Source: JBCBCP01 sp039817385 (lineage in GTDB: Bacteria > Pseudomonadota > Alphaproteobacteria > Rhodobacterales > Rhodobacteraceae). Taken from it: 64,000 bases of DNA. Location: the NCBI GenBank assembly GCA_039817385.1, contig JBCBVY010000002.1, positions 310,001 to 374,000 of the forward strand, written 5' to 3'. The position numbers and the translations under genes were made by a program. Below the pieces are notes generated by a model. That model was not told the origin of the DNA. It was given only the letters and a program-made list of their open reading frames with translations, and did not search any database. Shown here in pieces: positions 16,069 to 24,321 of this stretch; positions within the stretch are counted from its first letter, which is position 1; every line of letters starts with the position of its first letter.

Positions 16069-16512
16069 ATGAAACCCTATCTCGCAGCTGCCGCGCTGAG
16101 TTTTGCCGCCTTGCCCGCGCTTGCGCAGGACCGCACCCCGGCCAACCCGGAGGCGGAGGTCTATTTCGTCACGCTGGAAGACGGCGCGACCGTGAGCGGG
16201 CCGGTCACCGTAGCCTTTGGCCTCAAAGGTATGGGCGTCGCGCCCGCCGGGACCCTACTGGAAATGACCGGGCACCACCACTTGCTGATCAACCGGGCGC
16301 CCTATGGCACGCTGGAGACCGACGCGGAGTTCTTTGAGTTCGGCATTCCGGGGGATGAGAATCATATCCATTTCGGCGGCGGTCAGACCGAGACTACGCT
16401 TCAGCTGGCGCCGGGGACCTATACGATGCAGCTGCTGCTTGGCGATGTGGACCATATCCCGCATGACCCGGTGATCGCGTCTGAGGTGATTACGATCACC
16501 GTGACCGAATAG
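16069..16512 (+). CDS. DUF4399 secreted protein
   Basis: 147 residues. A signal peptide ends at ALA (MKPYLAAAALSFAALPALAQ). The DUF4399 domain follows, with histidine-rich blocks 'EMTGHHHLLINRAPYG' and 'NHIHFGGGQTETTLQLAPG', and the C-terminal 'HDPVIASEVITI'. The histidine clusters suggest metal binding but no function is established for the family. GGGAG precedes the ATG at 16069; an in-frame ATG 21 bp upstream has no good ribosome-binding site. Divergent from the ECF sigma operon, 91 bp away, so it may be part of that regulon. Confidence 0.83.
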   Translation: MKPYLAAAALSFAALPALAQDRTPANPEAEVYFVTLEDGATVSGPVTVAFGLKGMGVAPAGTLLEMTGHHHLLINRAPYGTLETDAEFFEFGIPGDENHIHFGGGQTETTLQLAPGTYTMQLLLGDVDHIPHDPVIASEVITITVTE

Positions 16513-16610
16513 AGCGCCTGCGGCGCGCTTGATCTTATTCCGCTGCGCGCGGGGCGTGAAAGGGCTCTGCCCTCTCAACTCCCGGGATATTTGGAACCCA
16601 AAGAAGGGTT
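16513..16610 (+). repeat. Intergenic hairpin-plus-tail repeat, copy 3
   Basis: Contains 'GCGCCTGCGGCGCGCTTGAT', 'CCGCTGCGCGCGGGGCGTGA', the hairpin AGGGCTCTGCCCT and the tail 'TCCCGGGATATTTGGAACCC' followed by AAAGAAGGG. It fills the gap between the DUF4399 gene (+) and fadH (-), which are convergent. Confidence 0.7.
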
Positions 16611-18636
16611 AGAGAGTCGCGGCAAGCCGTGTGCCCTGGTCGATGGCGCGTTTGGCGTCAAGCTCTGCCGCCACATCCGCGCCGCCGATGACGTGGCAGG
16701 TGATGCCCTTGGCCTCCAGCGCGTCGGCGAGGGAGCGGTTGCTTTCCTGGCCGGCGCAGAGGACCACGGTTTCCGCGGGAATGGCGGTGGGGTTTTCCCG
16801 GGCCTCGCCGAAGGAGACGTGCAGGCCGTCTGCGTCGATGGCTTCGTAGTTTACCCCGCCGACGAAGTTCACCTCTTTCATCTTGAGCGCGGTGCGGTGG
16901 ATCCAGCCTGTGGTCTTGCCGAGGCGCTTGCCGTGCTTTTCGGCCTTGCGCTGCAGCAGGGTCACGTCGCGCAAAGGCGCTTCGGGCTGGGGGCCTTCGG
17001 GGGCGAGGCCGGAGCGGTGTTCGGCCGGGTCAGCAACGCCCCATTCCTTCATCCACTCGGGCAGGTCCGTGGTGACGGAGTGCCCTTCGGACACGAGGTA
17101 TTCGGAAACGTCAAAGCCGATGCCGCCCGCGCCGATAACCGCAACGGATTTGCCCGCCTTGTGGCTGCCATTGAGGATGTCGATGTAGCTGACCACGCCG
17201 TCCCGGTCCTGGCCGGGGATGCCTGGGTCGCGGGGCGTGACGCCAGTGGCGACGATGACCTCGTCGTAGTCCTTGAGGATCTCCGGTGTCGCTTCAGTGT
17301 TCAGATGCACGGTGATCTCGTGCACCTCCATCATGGTGCGGTACCAGTCGACAAAGCCCCAGAACTCTTCCTTGCCCGGGATTTGCTTGGCGAGGTTGAG
17401 CTGGCCGCCGATCTCGCCTGCCCGGTCGTAGATCGTGACCTTGTGGCCCCGCTCGCGCAGGGCGATGGCGGTGGACAGGCCCGCGGGGCCCGCGCCGACG
17501 ACAGCGAAATTCTTGGGCGTGGCGGCGGGCTCCAGGACCAGTTCCACCTCGTGGCAGGCGCGGGGGTTCACAAGGCAGGACGTTAGCTTGCCGCCAAAGG
17601 TGTGGTCGAGGCAGGCCTGGTTGCAGGCGATGCACGGCGCGATCTGGTTCGACTGATTGCCCATCGCCTTTTTGACGAAGAACGCGTCAGCCAGCATCGG
17701 CCGCGCCATCGACACCATGTCGGCGCAGCCGGTGGCAAGCACGTCTTCGGCCACTTCGGGCGTGTTGATGCGGTTGGAGGTAATGAGCGGGATGCCGACC
17801 TCGCCCATCAGCTTTTTCGTGACCCAGGCAAAGGCCGCACGCGGGACCGAGGTGGCGATGGTGGGGATGCGCGCCTCGTGCCAGCCGATGCCGGTATTGA
17901 TGATGGTGGCGCCGGCCGCCTCAATCTCTTTGGCGAGCGTGCGGACTTCTTCAAAGGTGCTTCCGTTCGGGACTAGGTCGATCATCGACAGTCGGTAGAT
18001 GATGATGAAATCGGTGCCCACGGCTTCACGTGTGCGGCGCACGATCTCGATGGGCAGGCGCATGCGGTTCTCATAGCTGCCGCCCCAACGGTCCTCGCGC
18101 TTGTTGGTGTGCGTGACGAGGAACTGGTTGATGAAGTAGCCTTCGCTCCCCATGATCTCGACCCCGTCATAGCCCGCCTTTTGGGCGAGGGCCGCCGCGT
18201 TCACAATGTCGGCGATCTGCTTTTCGATGCCGTCTTCGTCCAGCTCGGTTGGCTGGAACATCGAAATGGGGGACTTGATCGGCGACGGCGCCACGCAGTT
18301 CGGCCCAAAGGCGTAGCGGCCGGCATGCAGGATCTGCATCGCGATCTTGCCGCCCGCCGCGTGCACACGGGTCGTCACCACCCGGTGGTTTTCTACGTCC
18401 TTGTCCGTGGTCATCATCGCCGCACCCGGCGCCACGGAGCCTTCCATGTTCGGGCCGATCCCACCGGTGACCATCAGCGCTACTTCGCCCCGCGCCCGCT
18501 CGGCATAGAACTCGGCGACGCGGTTCCAGTCGCCGGTTTCTTCCAGCCCGGTGTGCATGGAGCCCATGAGCACGCGGTTTTTCAATGTGGTAAAGCCCAG
18601 GTCGAGCGGGGCGAGCATGCGCGGATATGCGGTCAT
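16609..18636 (-). CDS. fadH: NADPH-dependent 2,4-dienoyl-CoA reductase (FadH-type)
   Basis: 675 residues, the normal length. An N-terminal old-yellow-enzyme TIM barrel (FMN; 'LDLGFTTLKNRVLMGSMHTGLE') is followed by the [4Fe-4S] motif CIACNQACLDHTFGGKLTSC and then two dinucleotide folds (FAVVGAGPAGLSTAIAL for FAD; VAVIGAGGIGFDVSEYL for NADPH). The enzyme reduces 2,4-dienoyl-CoA during oxidation of unsaturated fatty acids. The ATG at 18636 is preceded by GGGAGGAC; a start 15 bp further upstream would lie on the ribosome-binding site. Related histamine/TMA dehydrogenases share the layout, but length and sequence fit FadH best. Confidence 0.9.
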   Translation of the reverse strand: MTAYPRMLAPLDLGFTTLKNRVLMGSMHTGLEETGDWNRVAEFYAERARGEVALMVTGGIGPNMEGSVAPGAAMMTTDKDVENHRVVTTRVHAAGGKIAMQILHAGRYAFGPNCVAPSPIKSPISMFQPTELDEDGIEKQIADIVNAAALAQKAGYDGVEIMGSEGYFINQFLVTHTNKREDRWGGSYENRMRLPIEIVRRTREAVGTDFIIIYRLSMIDLVPNGSTFEEVRTLAKEIEAAGATIINTGIGWHEARIPTIATSVPRAAFAWVTKKLMGEVGIPLITSNRINTPEVAEDVLATGCADMVSMARPMLADAFFVKKAMGNQSNQIAPCIACNQACLDHTFGGKLTSCLVNPRACHEVELVLEPAATPKNFAVVGAGPAGLSTAIALRERGHKVTIYDRAGEIGGQLNLAKQIPGKEEFWGFVDWYRTMMEVHEITVHLNTEATPEILKDYDEVIVATGVTPRDPGIPGQDRDGVVSYIDILNGSHKAGKSVAVIGAGGIGFDVSEYLVSEGHSVTTDLPEWMKEWGVADPAEHRSGLAPEGPQPEAPLRDVTLLQRKAEKHGKRLGKTTGWIHRTALKMKEVNFVGGVNYEAIDADGLHVSFGEARENPTAIPAETVVLCAGQESNRSLADALEAKGITCHVIGGADVAAELDAKRAIDQGTRLAATL

Positions 18637-18717
18637 GATTTGTCCTCCCATTTGGCAACAAAGTTAGGCATAGACGGGGCCAAGTCACGCGCAACGCCGC
18701 GTAAATGGAGACGCTTC

Positions 18718-19200
18718 ATGACGCCTGAAGAGATTGCCAAGCTGCCTTATCGCCGGAATGTCGGTGTCATGCTGATGAACGCCGCGGGGCATGTATGGGT
18801 CGGCCAGCGGCTCGACCGGGATTTCGATGCGTGGCAGATGCCGCAGGGCGGGATCGACAACGGGGAGGACCCGCGCGAGGCCGCGCTGCGCGAGCTGGAG
18901 GAAGAGACGGGCGTGCGCCGCGATCTGGTCGAGGAGGTGGCCGTTTCGGACGGTTGGCTGCCCTACGAGCTGCCGCATGACCTGATCCCGAAGCTGTGGA
19001 AGGGCCGGTACAGGGGGCAGGAGCAGAAGTGGTATCTGCTGCGGTTCCTCGGCACGGACGATCAGGTGAATATCGAGACGGACGAGCCGGAGTTTTCGGA
19101 GTGGAAATGGCTCGACCCGGTGGACCTTGAGGCCGCCATCGTGCCGTTCAAACGCGAGGTCTACCGGGCGGTCTTGGCGGAGTTTGCGGAGCACCTGTAG
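18718..19200 (+). CDS. rppH: RNA pyrophosphohydrolase (Nudix)
   Basis: 160 residues. The Nudix box GGIDNGEDPREAALRELEEETG (G-x5-E-x7-REUxEExGU) is intact from about residue 44, and the family-specific 'YRRNVGVMLMN', 'WQMPQGGID' and 'RGQEQKWYLLRF' are present. RppH removes pyrophosphate from 5'-triphosphorylated RNA and so starts mRNA decay. The ATG at 18718 follows TGGAGA. Its TAG stop lies inside the third copy of the 28-bp palindrome. Confidence 0.93.
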   Translation: MTPEEIAKLPYRRNVGVMLMNAAGHVWVGQRLDRDFDAWQMPQGGIDNGEDPREAALRELEEETGVRRDLVEEVAVSDGWLPYELPHDLIPKLWKGRYRGQEQKWYLLRFLGTDDQVNIETDEPEFSEWKWLDPVDLEAAIVPFKREVYRAVLAEFAEHL

Positions 19201-19224
19201 GATGGGCAATATTGCCCATCCTAC
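19197..19224. repeat. 28-bp perfect palindrome, copy 3 (overlaps the rppH stop codon)
   Basis: Identical to 4391-4418 and 6754-6781. The rppH TAG (19198-19200) lies within its left arm, and the convergent GNAT gene stops 3 bp beyond its right arm. Confidence 0.9.
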
Positions 19225-19227
19225 GGG

Positions 19228-19809
19228 TCAGATCTTTGGCAACTCAGGCGCAAGGGCCGCGTCCATCAGCCCCGTCATCCGCGGATCGTCCACCACTTCA
19301 ACCCCGCGCCGCGTCGCGGTAAAGCCCGAGCGCAGGTAAAACCCCAGCGCTTGCGGGCTGTCGAGCGTGCAGGTTTCCACCGTCAGCAGGTCGCGCTGGG
19401 CAAAGGCCAATTCCTGCGCCCGGTCCATCAGGAAGGCGCCCGCGCCACTGCCGATCAGCGCAGTGGACACTCCGAAATAGGCCAGCTTGCAGCGGTCCGG
19501 CCTGCTAAAATCAAGTTCAAGCAGGGCGTGGTTCACGCCGTCCTGTCGCAAGGTCCAGAGGCTGGTGTCCGCGCTTTGCAAACGTGCGTCAAACGCATCC
19601 GCGCTCAGCCGCAGCACGTCGCCCCAGAGCCAGTCCGCGCCAACACGGGCGTAGACGTCGAGGTATGCCGCGCGGTTTCGGGGCAGCTCGGTAAAGGTCA
19701 CACCTTCGGGTTCTGGGACGTTGCGCAGCTTCAGCGCGCGCGCCTCCAGATAGGTCACAACCATCGCCAGCTTGCCCGGCGGCAGGTCGTGCCGCCCGTC
19801 CGCCAGCAT
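19228..19809 (-). CDS. GNAT-family N-acetyltransferase
   Basis: 193 residues. The acetyl-CoA loop is recognisable in 'LAYFGVSTALIGSGAGAFLM' and the end motif in 'VETCTLDSPQALGFYLRSGF'. The N-terminal 'VTYLEARALKLRNVPEPEGV' is common to a roseobacter-type family of unknown substrate. It starts with a TGATG overlap of the adenosine-kinase-like gene, so it is the last gene of an nth/kinase/GNAT operon. Confidence 0.8.
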   Translation of the reverse strand: MLADGRHDLPPGKLAMVVTYLEARALKLRNVPEPEGVTFTELPRNRAAYLDVYARVGADWLWGDVLRLSADAFDARLQSADTSLWTLRQDGVNHALLELDFSRPDRCKLAYFGVSTALIGSGAGAFLMDRAQELAFAQRDLLTVETCTLDSPQALGFYLRSGFTATRRGVEVVDDPRMTGLMDAALAPELPKI

Positions 19810-20801
19810 CAGACCAGCCCTTCGGCCTTGAACCGCGCCATCATGTCCGCTTCAGGGCGGGGGCCGACATGGCTGATCACCTCGGCGGCGCAGAGGTTGC
19901 CCATGCGCCCGCAGACCTCAAGATCGCGGCCCGTCGCCAGCCCGTAAAGGAAGCCGGCGGCGAACTGATCCCCAGCCCCCGTGGCGTCGACCGGCGTGAC
20001 CTTTGTCACCGGCACATCCACGCGCTCCGCCCCGCGGATCAGCGTGACGCCGTCGCCCGAACGGGTGCAGACCACCAGCGGACACATCGCGGCGGTCTTG
20101 GACAGCGCGTCCTCCAGCTCGTCCGTCTCGAACAGTGACCGGATTTCGGCCTCATTGCCGATCACATAGTCCAGTTCGTGCCCAATGATGCGCAGGAAAT
20201 CATCCCGGTGCCGGTCCACGCAGAACGGATCGGAAATCGCGATGCCGGCCATGCCGCCAGCGCCGCGCACCACGCGGCTGGCCTCCAGAAACGCCTGTTT
20301 GCCTGCAGGTTTGTCAAAAAGATACCCTTCGAGGAAGATGATCTTGGCCGCCTCGCAAACAGGTTCAGGCACGTCCTCGGGGCCAAGCTCGGTCGAGATG
20401 CCGAGATAGGTGTTCATCGACCGCTCCCCGTCCGGGGAGACAAAGATCATCGAACGCGACGTCGCCAGATCGCTGTTCGCCACCGGTGCGTTCACGAAAT
20501 CCGTTCCTGCCTCGGCCATGCTGGAGGCATAGAACCGCCCGAGCGCGTCGTCATTCACCCGGCCAATGAACGCGGTCGGCAGGCCCAACGCACCCACACC
20601 GGCAACCGTATTGGCCACCGACCCGCCGGGGGTTTGCAGCCGGTCTTGCATCGCTGCATACAGCACCTCACCCCGGTCCTGTTCGATCAGTTGCATAATC
20701 CCTTTCTCGATCCCCATCAGGTCGAGAAAGCTGTCATCCGCGTGGGCAATCACATCAACAACGGCGTTGCCGATGCCGATCAGTTCGTAAGTCTTGGTCA
20801 T
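19809..20801 (-). CDS. PfkB-family carbohydrate/nucleoside kinase (adenosine kinase-like)
   Basis: 330 residues. The ribokinase fold is shown by 'IGIGNAVVDVIAHADDSFL' at the start, 'TPGGSVANTVAGVGALGLP' (substrate glycines) near residue 57 and the catalytic 'PVDATGAGDQFAAGFLYGL' with the general-base Asp and anion hole near residue 280. This branch is annotated as adenosine kinase in Alphaproteobacteria; sugar specificity cannot be settled by eye. It overlaps nth by ATGA upstream and the GNAT gene by TGATG downstream. Confidence 0.87.
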   Translation of the reverse strand: MTKTYELIGIGNAVVDVIAHADDSFLDLMGIEKGIMQLIEQDRGEVLYAAMQDRLQTPGGSVANTVAGVGALGLPTAFIGRVNDDALGRFYASSMAEAGTDFVNAPVANSDLATSRSMIFVSPDGERSMNTYLGISTELGPEDVPEPVCEAAKIIFLEGYLFDKPAGKQAFLEASRVVRGAGGMAGIAISDPFCVDRHRDDFLRIIGHELDYVIGNEAEIRSLFETDELEDALSKTAAMCPLVVCTRSGDGVTLIRGAERVDVPVTKVTPVDATGAGDQFAAGFLYGLATGRDLEVCGRMGNLCAAEVISHVGPRPEADMMARFKAEGLV

Positions 20802-21442
20802 TCGGGTTTGTCCTCAAAGGGGCAGAGATCATTTATGAGACACGCCTTGCACTTGGGCTTGCGCGCGAGGCAGGTGTAGCGGCCATGCAGGATCATCCAG
20901 TGATGGGCGTGCAGCTGAAATTCGGCCGGGATGTGGTCTTCGATGGCGCGTTCGACCGCGTCGACCGTCTTGCCCGGCGCCACGCCGGAGCGGTTGCCGA
21001 AGCGGAAGATATGGGTGTCCACGGCCTGCGCGGGGTGTTTCCACCACATGTTCAGCACCACATTCGCCGTCTTTCGGCCCACACCGGGCAAGGCCTGAAG
21101 TGCGGCGCGGGATGAGGGGACAACGCCGCCGTGTTCGTCCACGAGGTTCTGGCTGAGCTTCATCACGTTCTTGGCCTTCTGCCGGTACAGGCCGATGGTC
21201 TTGATGTGGTCGGTCAGCGCCTCAAGCCCGAGGTCCAGCATTTTTTGCGGCGTGTCAGCGATCTTGAAGAGTGCCTTGGTGGCCTTGTTCACGCCCGCAT
21301 CGGTCGCTTGTGCGCTCAGCGCCACGGCCACGACGAGCGTGTAGACGTTGACGTGGTCCAATTCCCCTTTCGGCTTCGGGTCCGCCGCCTGAAAGCGGGT
21401 GAAAATCTCTTTGATCGTGTGGTAATCGCGCTGCTTGGCCAT
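20798..21442 (-). CDS. nth: Endonuclease III (DNA glycosylase/AP lyase)
   Basis: 214 residues starting MAKQRDYHTIKEIFTRFQ. The helix-hairpin-helix LPGVGRKTANVVL carries the catalytic Lys, VDTHIFRFGNR carries the catalytic Asp, and the C-terminal CLARKPKCKACLINDLC is the Cys-x6-Cys-x2-Cys-x5-Cys [4Fe-4S] cluster. It removes oxidised pyrimidines in base excision repair. The frame extends far upstream but that part is antisense to the Ada-like gene. First gene of a three-gene overlapping operon. Confidence 0.95.
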   Translation of the reverse strand: MAKQRDYHTIKEIFTRFQAADPKPKGELDHVNVYTLVVAVALSAQATDAGVNKATKALFKIADTPQKMLDLGLEALTDHIKTIGLYRQKAKNVMKLSQNLVDEHGGVVPSSRAALQALPGVGRKTANVVLNMWWKHPAQAVDTHIFRFGNRSGVAPGKTVDAVERAIEDHIPAEFQLHAHHWMILHGRYTCLARKPKCKACLINDLCPFEDKPE

Positions 21443-21544
21443 GTCTGCCCTTCTGCGGGGTTTTGGGCCCAGGGGCAAGACAAGGGGCAAGAGATGCGCA
21501 GCTTTCGGGTCGCTTGCCGTGCGCGCTGTGCGTATCGTCGCAGC

Positions 21545-22399
21545 ATGGAACAAAATGATCAGACCGAAGCCTATCATTATGGCGTGATGCGCCGCGCGAT
21601 TGACGTGCTGGATGCGCATGGGCCGGACCTGCCGCTGGAAGGGGTCGCGCGGGAGGTGGGGCTCAGCCCCGCGCATTTTCAGCGCGTGTTTTCCCGCTGG
21701 GTCGGCGTGTCGCCAAAGCGGTATCAGCAGTACCTGACCCTGGGCCATGCGAAGGCGATGCTGGCCGAGCGGTTCACGACGCTGGAGGCCGCGCATGAGG
21801 CGGGCCTGTCCGGAACGGGCCGCTTGCACGATCTGTTCCTGCGGTGGGAGGCGATGAGCCCCGGCGACTACGCCAAGGGCGGCGCGGGCCTGCGCATCTT
21901 TTGGGGCTGGTTCGACAGCCCCTTCGGCCCCGCGCTGGTGATGGGGACGGAACGCGGCCTTTGCGGGCTGGCCTTTTCGGCCGAGACGGGCACCGAGGCG
22001 GCGATGACGGACCTGACCGGGCGCTGGCCAAAGGCCGCGTATGTCGAAGACCCGATGATGCTGCGCCCCTGGGTCATGGCGGCCTTTGGCGCGCAGAATG
22101 ACACGCTGGAGCCTGCACCGCTCTACCTCATTGGCGCGCCGTTCCAGATCAAGGTGTGGGAGGCGCTGTTGCAAATCCCTTCAGGCCACGTAACAACCTA
22201 TTCGGAGATCGCGCAAAGCATCGGAAACCCGCGGGCCGTGCGCGCGGTGGGCACCGCGGTGGGCCGCAACCCGGTCAGCTGGCTGATCCCCTGCCACCGC
22301 GCCCTGCGCAAATCGGGCGCGCTGGGCGGGTATCACTGGGGCCTGCCCGTGAAGCGCGCGCTGCTGGCCTATGAAAGCGCGCGGGTTGAGGCGATATAG
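21545..22399 (+). CDS. AraC-type domain fused to O6-methylguanine-DNA methyltransferase (Ada-like, lacking the N-terminal domain)
   Basis: 284 residues. Residues 10-110 are an AraC-type helix-turn-helix ('VAREVGLSPAHFQRVFSRWVG'). The C-terminal half is MGMT with the acceptor motif PCHR in 'NPVSWLIPCHRALRKSGALG'. The N-terminal Ada domain that accepts methyl from phosphotriesters is absent, so the protein can repair O6-methylguanine but lacks the switch that makes E. coli Ada a methylation-activated activator. Start at 21545, shortly after the divergent nth start (102 bp). Nth and this gene form a divergent DNA-repair pair. Confidence 0.9.
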   Translation: MEQNDQTEAYHYGVMRRAIDVLDAHGPDLPLEGVAREVGLSPAHFQRVFSRWVGVSPKRYQQYLTLGHAKAMLAERFTTLEAAHEAGLSGTGRLHDLFLRWEAMSPGDYAKGGAGLRIFWGWFDSPFGPALVMGTERGLCGLAFSAETGTEAAMTDLTGRWPKAAYVEDPMMLRPWVMAAFGAQNDTLEPAPLYLIGAPFQIKVWEALLQIPSGHVTTYSEIAQSIGNPRAVRAVGTAVGRNPVSWLIPCHRALRKSGALGGYHWGLPVKRALLAYESARVEAI

Positions 22400-22435
22400 A
22401 CCCATGCATTGCTTTGCCGGCAGATAGGCCCTTTT

Positions 22436-22530
22436 AAAAATGCCCGCTTCGCGGATTCGATCTAATTTTGTGATGGGGGGCTGTCTGCCCCCCAAACCCC
22501 CCGAGGATTTTTTAGAACAGAGAAAGCGCA
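22436..22530 (+). repeat. Intergenic hairpin-plus-tail repeat, copy 4
   Basis: Contains 'AAAATGCCCGCTTCGCGGAT', the hairpin GGGGGG-CTGTCTG-CCCCCC and the second type of tail, 'CCCCCGAGGATTTTTTAG' followed by AACAGAGAAAG. Lies between two + strand genes. Confidence 0.7.
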
Positions 22531-22647
22531 GGCAGGTTTCCGCCGTTTGCAAATTCCCCTTGGGCGGCGCGCCGCTGCGTTCCTATATTGCGGCCATCAA
22601 TCATTAGGCCGCGCTGCAACGTGGCCAGAGCAAGAGGCGGAGATGAG

Positions 22648-23307
22648 ATGAGATATTCCAAGGTGACGGGTGCGGTGCTGGTGGCGGGTATGCTGGCGGG
22701 TTGCTCCGACTACGCACAGACCGGAACGCCAGTGCCCGCGGGCGAGAACACGCAGCGCGGCGCGGGTATCGGCGCGGCGGCGGGCGCGCTGCTGGGTGCG
22801 ATTGTGAACGATGACAACCGCGCAGCAGGGGCGATTACCGGCGCAGTGGTTGGCGGTGCGATTGGCGCGGGCGTTGGCTATAACCTGGACCGGCAGGAGG
22901 CCGACCTGCGCGCGCAGCTTCAGGATGACAGGGTGACAATCACCAACACGGGCGACCGGCTGATCGTGACCTTCCCGCAGGACATCACCTTTGCCTCCGG
23001 CAGCTTTGACGTGCGGTCTGAGTTGCGCCCGGACCTGCTGAGCCTCGCGCGGAACCTGCAGCAATATCCCGAGAGTACGGTGCAGATCGTGGGCCACACG
23101 GATTCCGATGGCGCGGCCGATTTCAACCAGACCCTTTCGGAGCGCCGCGCGAACGCGGTGGCGGATGTTCTGATAAATGGCGGCGTGCCGTTCCAGCGTA
23201 TCCAGACCTTTGGCCGGGGCGAAGCGCAGCCCATCGCAAGCAATCTCAGCCCCGAGGGCAAAGCGCAGAACCGGCGGGTCGAGATCGTCATTTTGCCAAA
23301 CGCCTGA
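22648..23307 (+). CDS. OmpA-family lipoprotein with glycine-zipper domain
   Basis: 219 residues. A lipobox (VLVAGMLAGCS) gives a lipidated Cys near residue 17. A glycine-zipper segment follows (GAGIGAAAGALLGAIV...ITGAVVGGAIGAG), then the OmpA peptidoglycan-binding domain ('IVGHTDSDGAADFNQTLSE', 'QRIQTFGRGEAQPIASNLS', 'NRRVEIVI'). It resembles YiaD-type outer-membrane lipoproteins that tie the membrane to peptidoglycan. The ATG at 22648 was chosen because it begins the lipoprotein signal; an in-frame ATG 60 bp upstream would add a charged extension before it. Confidence 0.9.
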   Translation: MRYSKVTGAVLVAGMLAGCSDYAQTGTPVPAGENTQRGAGIGAAAGALLGAIVNDDNRAAGAITGAVVGGAIGAGVGYNLDRQEADLRAQLQDDRVTITNTGDRLIVTFPQDITFASGSFDVRSELRPDLLSLARNLQQYPESTVQIVGHTDSDGAADFNQTLSERRANAVADVLINGGVPFQRIQTFGRGEAQPIASNLSPEGKAQNRRVEIVILPNA

Positions 23308-23356
23308 GGCGGCTTAGGTCAGGGCGTGTTGAGTAGCGCCCTGACAGGAGACACCG

Positions 23357-23899
23357 ATGGCCACGCCCACAATCCTAGGTATTTCCGGCTCGCTTCGTGC
23401 CGGCGCGTGCAACCGCAAGCTGGTGCGCGAGGCGGCGCGGCTGTTTGGGGACTGCACCTATGTCGAGGCGGACCTGAACATGCCGCTATATGATGGCGAC
23501 GCGGAGGCGGAAGGCGGCGCGCCCGAGGCGGCGGTGACCCTGGCGGCACAGATCGCAGCGGCGGATGCGGTCGTGATCTCTACGCCGGAGTATAACAAAG
23601 GGCCGTCCGGCGTGCTGAAGAACGCGCTGGACTGGGTCAGCCGGGCAGAAGGGCATCCCTGGTCGGGCAAGCCGGTGGCTGTCATGTCTGCGGCGGCGGG
23701 CCGCGCAGGCGGGGAGCGGGCGCAGATGGTGCTGCGCGGGTTCATGGTGCCGTTCAGGCCGCGCATCCTGCAAGGGCCAGAGATTCACGTGGCCGATTGC
23801 GGGAACCAGTTTGGCGAAGACGGGCAACTGACCGGTGAGATTTACATCCGGGACCTCACTGCCTTGATGGACGCCCTTCGGGCCGAGATTGGACGCTAG
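23357..23899 (+). CDS. NADPH-dependent FMN reductase family protein
   Basis: 180 residues. The flavodoxin-like FMN site is visible in 'ILGISGSLRAGACNRKLV' at the N-terminus and 'VVISTPEYNKGPSGVLKNALDW' near residue 75. The family includes chromate and quinone reductases (ChrR/YieF, azoreductases). The substrate cannot be inferred. The stop overlaps the stop of the convergent VOC gene within one CTAG. Confidence 0.88.
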   Translation: MATPTILGISGSLRAGACNRKLVREAARLFGDCTYVEADLNMPLYDGDAEAEGGAPEAAVTLAAQIAAADAVVISTPEYNKGPSGVLKNALDWVSRAEGHPWSGKPVAVMSAAAGRAGGERAQMVLRGFMVPFRPRILQGPEIHVADCGNQFGEDGQLTGEIYIRDLTALMDALRAEIGR

Positions 23900-24294
23900 G
23901 CGCGGTTGCTGATCTCGATCAGGTTGCCATCCGGATCGCGCAGGTAGATCGAGGTGATCGGCCCCGCGGCGCCTGTGCGCGGCACAGGGCCTTCCTCAAC
24001 CGTGATGCCTTTTTGGGCCAAGTGTGATTGCCAGTCTGCGAGGGGCGTTTCACTCAAAAAACACAGGTCCGCTGAACCTGGCATCGGCGCTTCTGCGTGC
24101 GGTTTGAAAGGCGCTGATGCGGGGTGCAGATTGATCTTTTGCGCGCCGAAACCCAGCGCGTGGCGGGTGCTGCCATCGGCAACCGTGAAACCCTGCGCCA
24201 CCATCCCGAGCGCCTCGTAGAATGCGATCGTCGCCGCCATATCCGTCACCGTCAGAACGAGGTGATCCAGCGCGTCGATCCTTGGTTGTGCCAT
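23896..24294 (-). CDS. VOC-family (glyoxalase/bleomycin resistance-like) protein
   Basis: 132 residues starting MAQPRIDALDHLVLTVTD. The two beta-alpha-beta-beta-beta modules are visible, with metal-ligand positions His (DHLVLTV), His in INLHPAS, and Glu in the C-terminal 'IYLRDPDGNLIEISN'. The family covers glyoxalases, dioxygenases and fosfomycin or bleomycin resistance proteins; this small single-domain form is usually of unknown substrate. Upstream in-frame sequence is antisense of the next gene. Confidence 0.85.
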   Translation of the reverse strand: MAQPRIDALDHLVLTVTDMAATIAFYEALGMVAQGFTVADGSTRHALGFGAQKINLHPASAPFKPHAEAPMPGSADLCFLSETPLADWQSHLAQKGITVEEGPVPRTGAAGPITSIYLRDPDGNLIEISNRA

Positions 24295-24321
24295 CGGTTT
24301 TCCTTGCCTAGCGTGCCGCTT

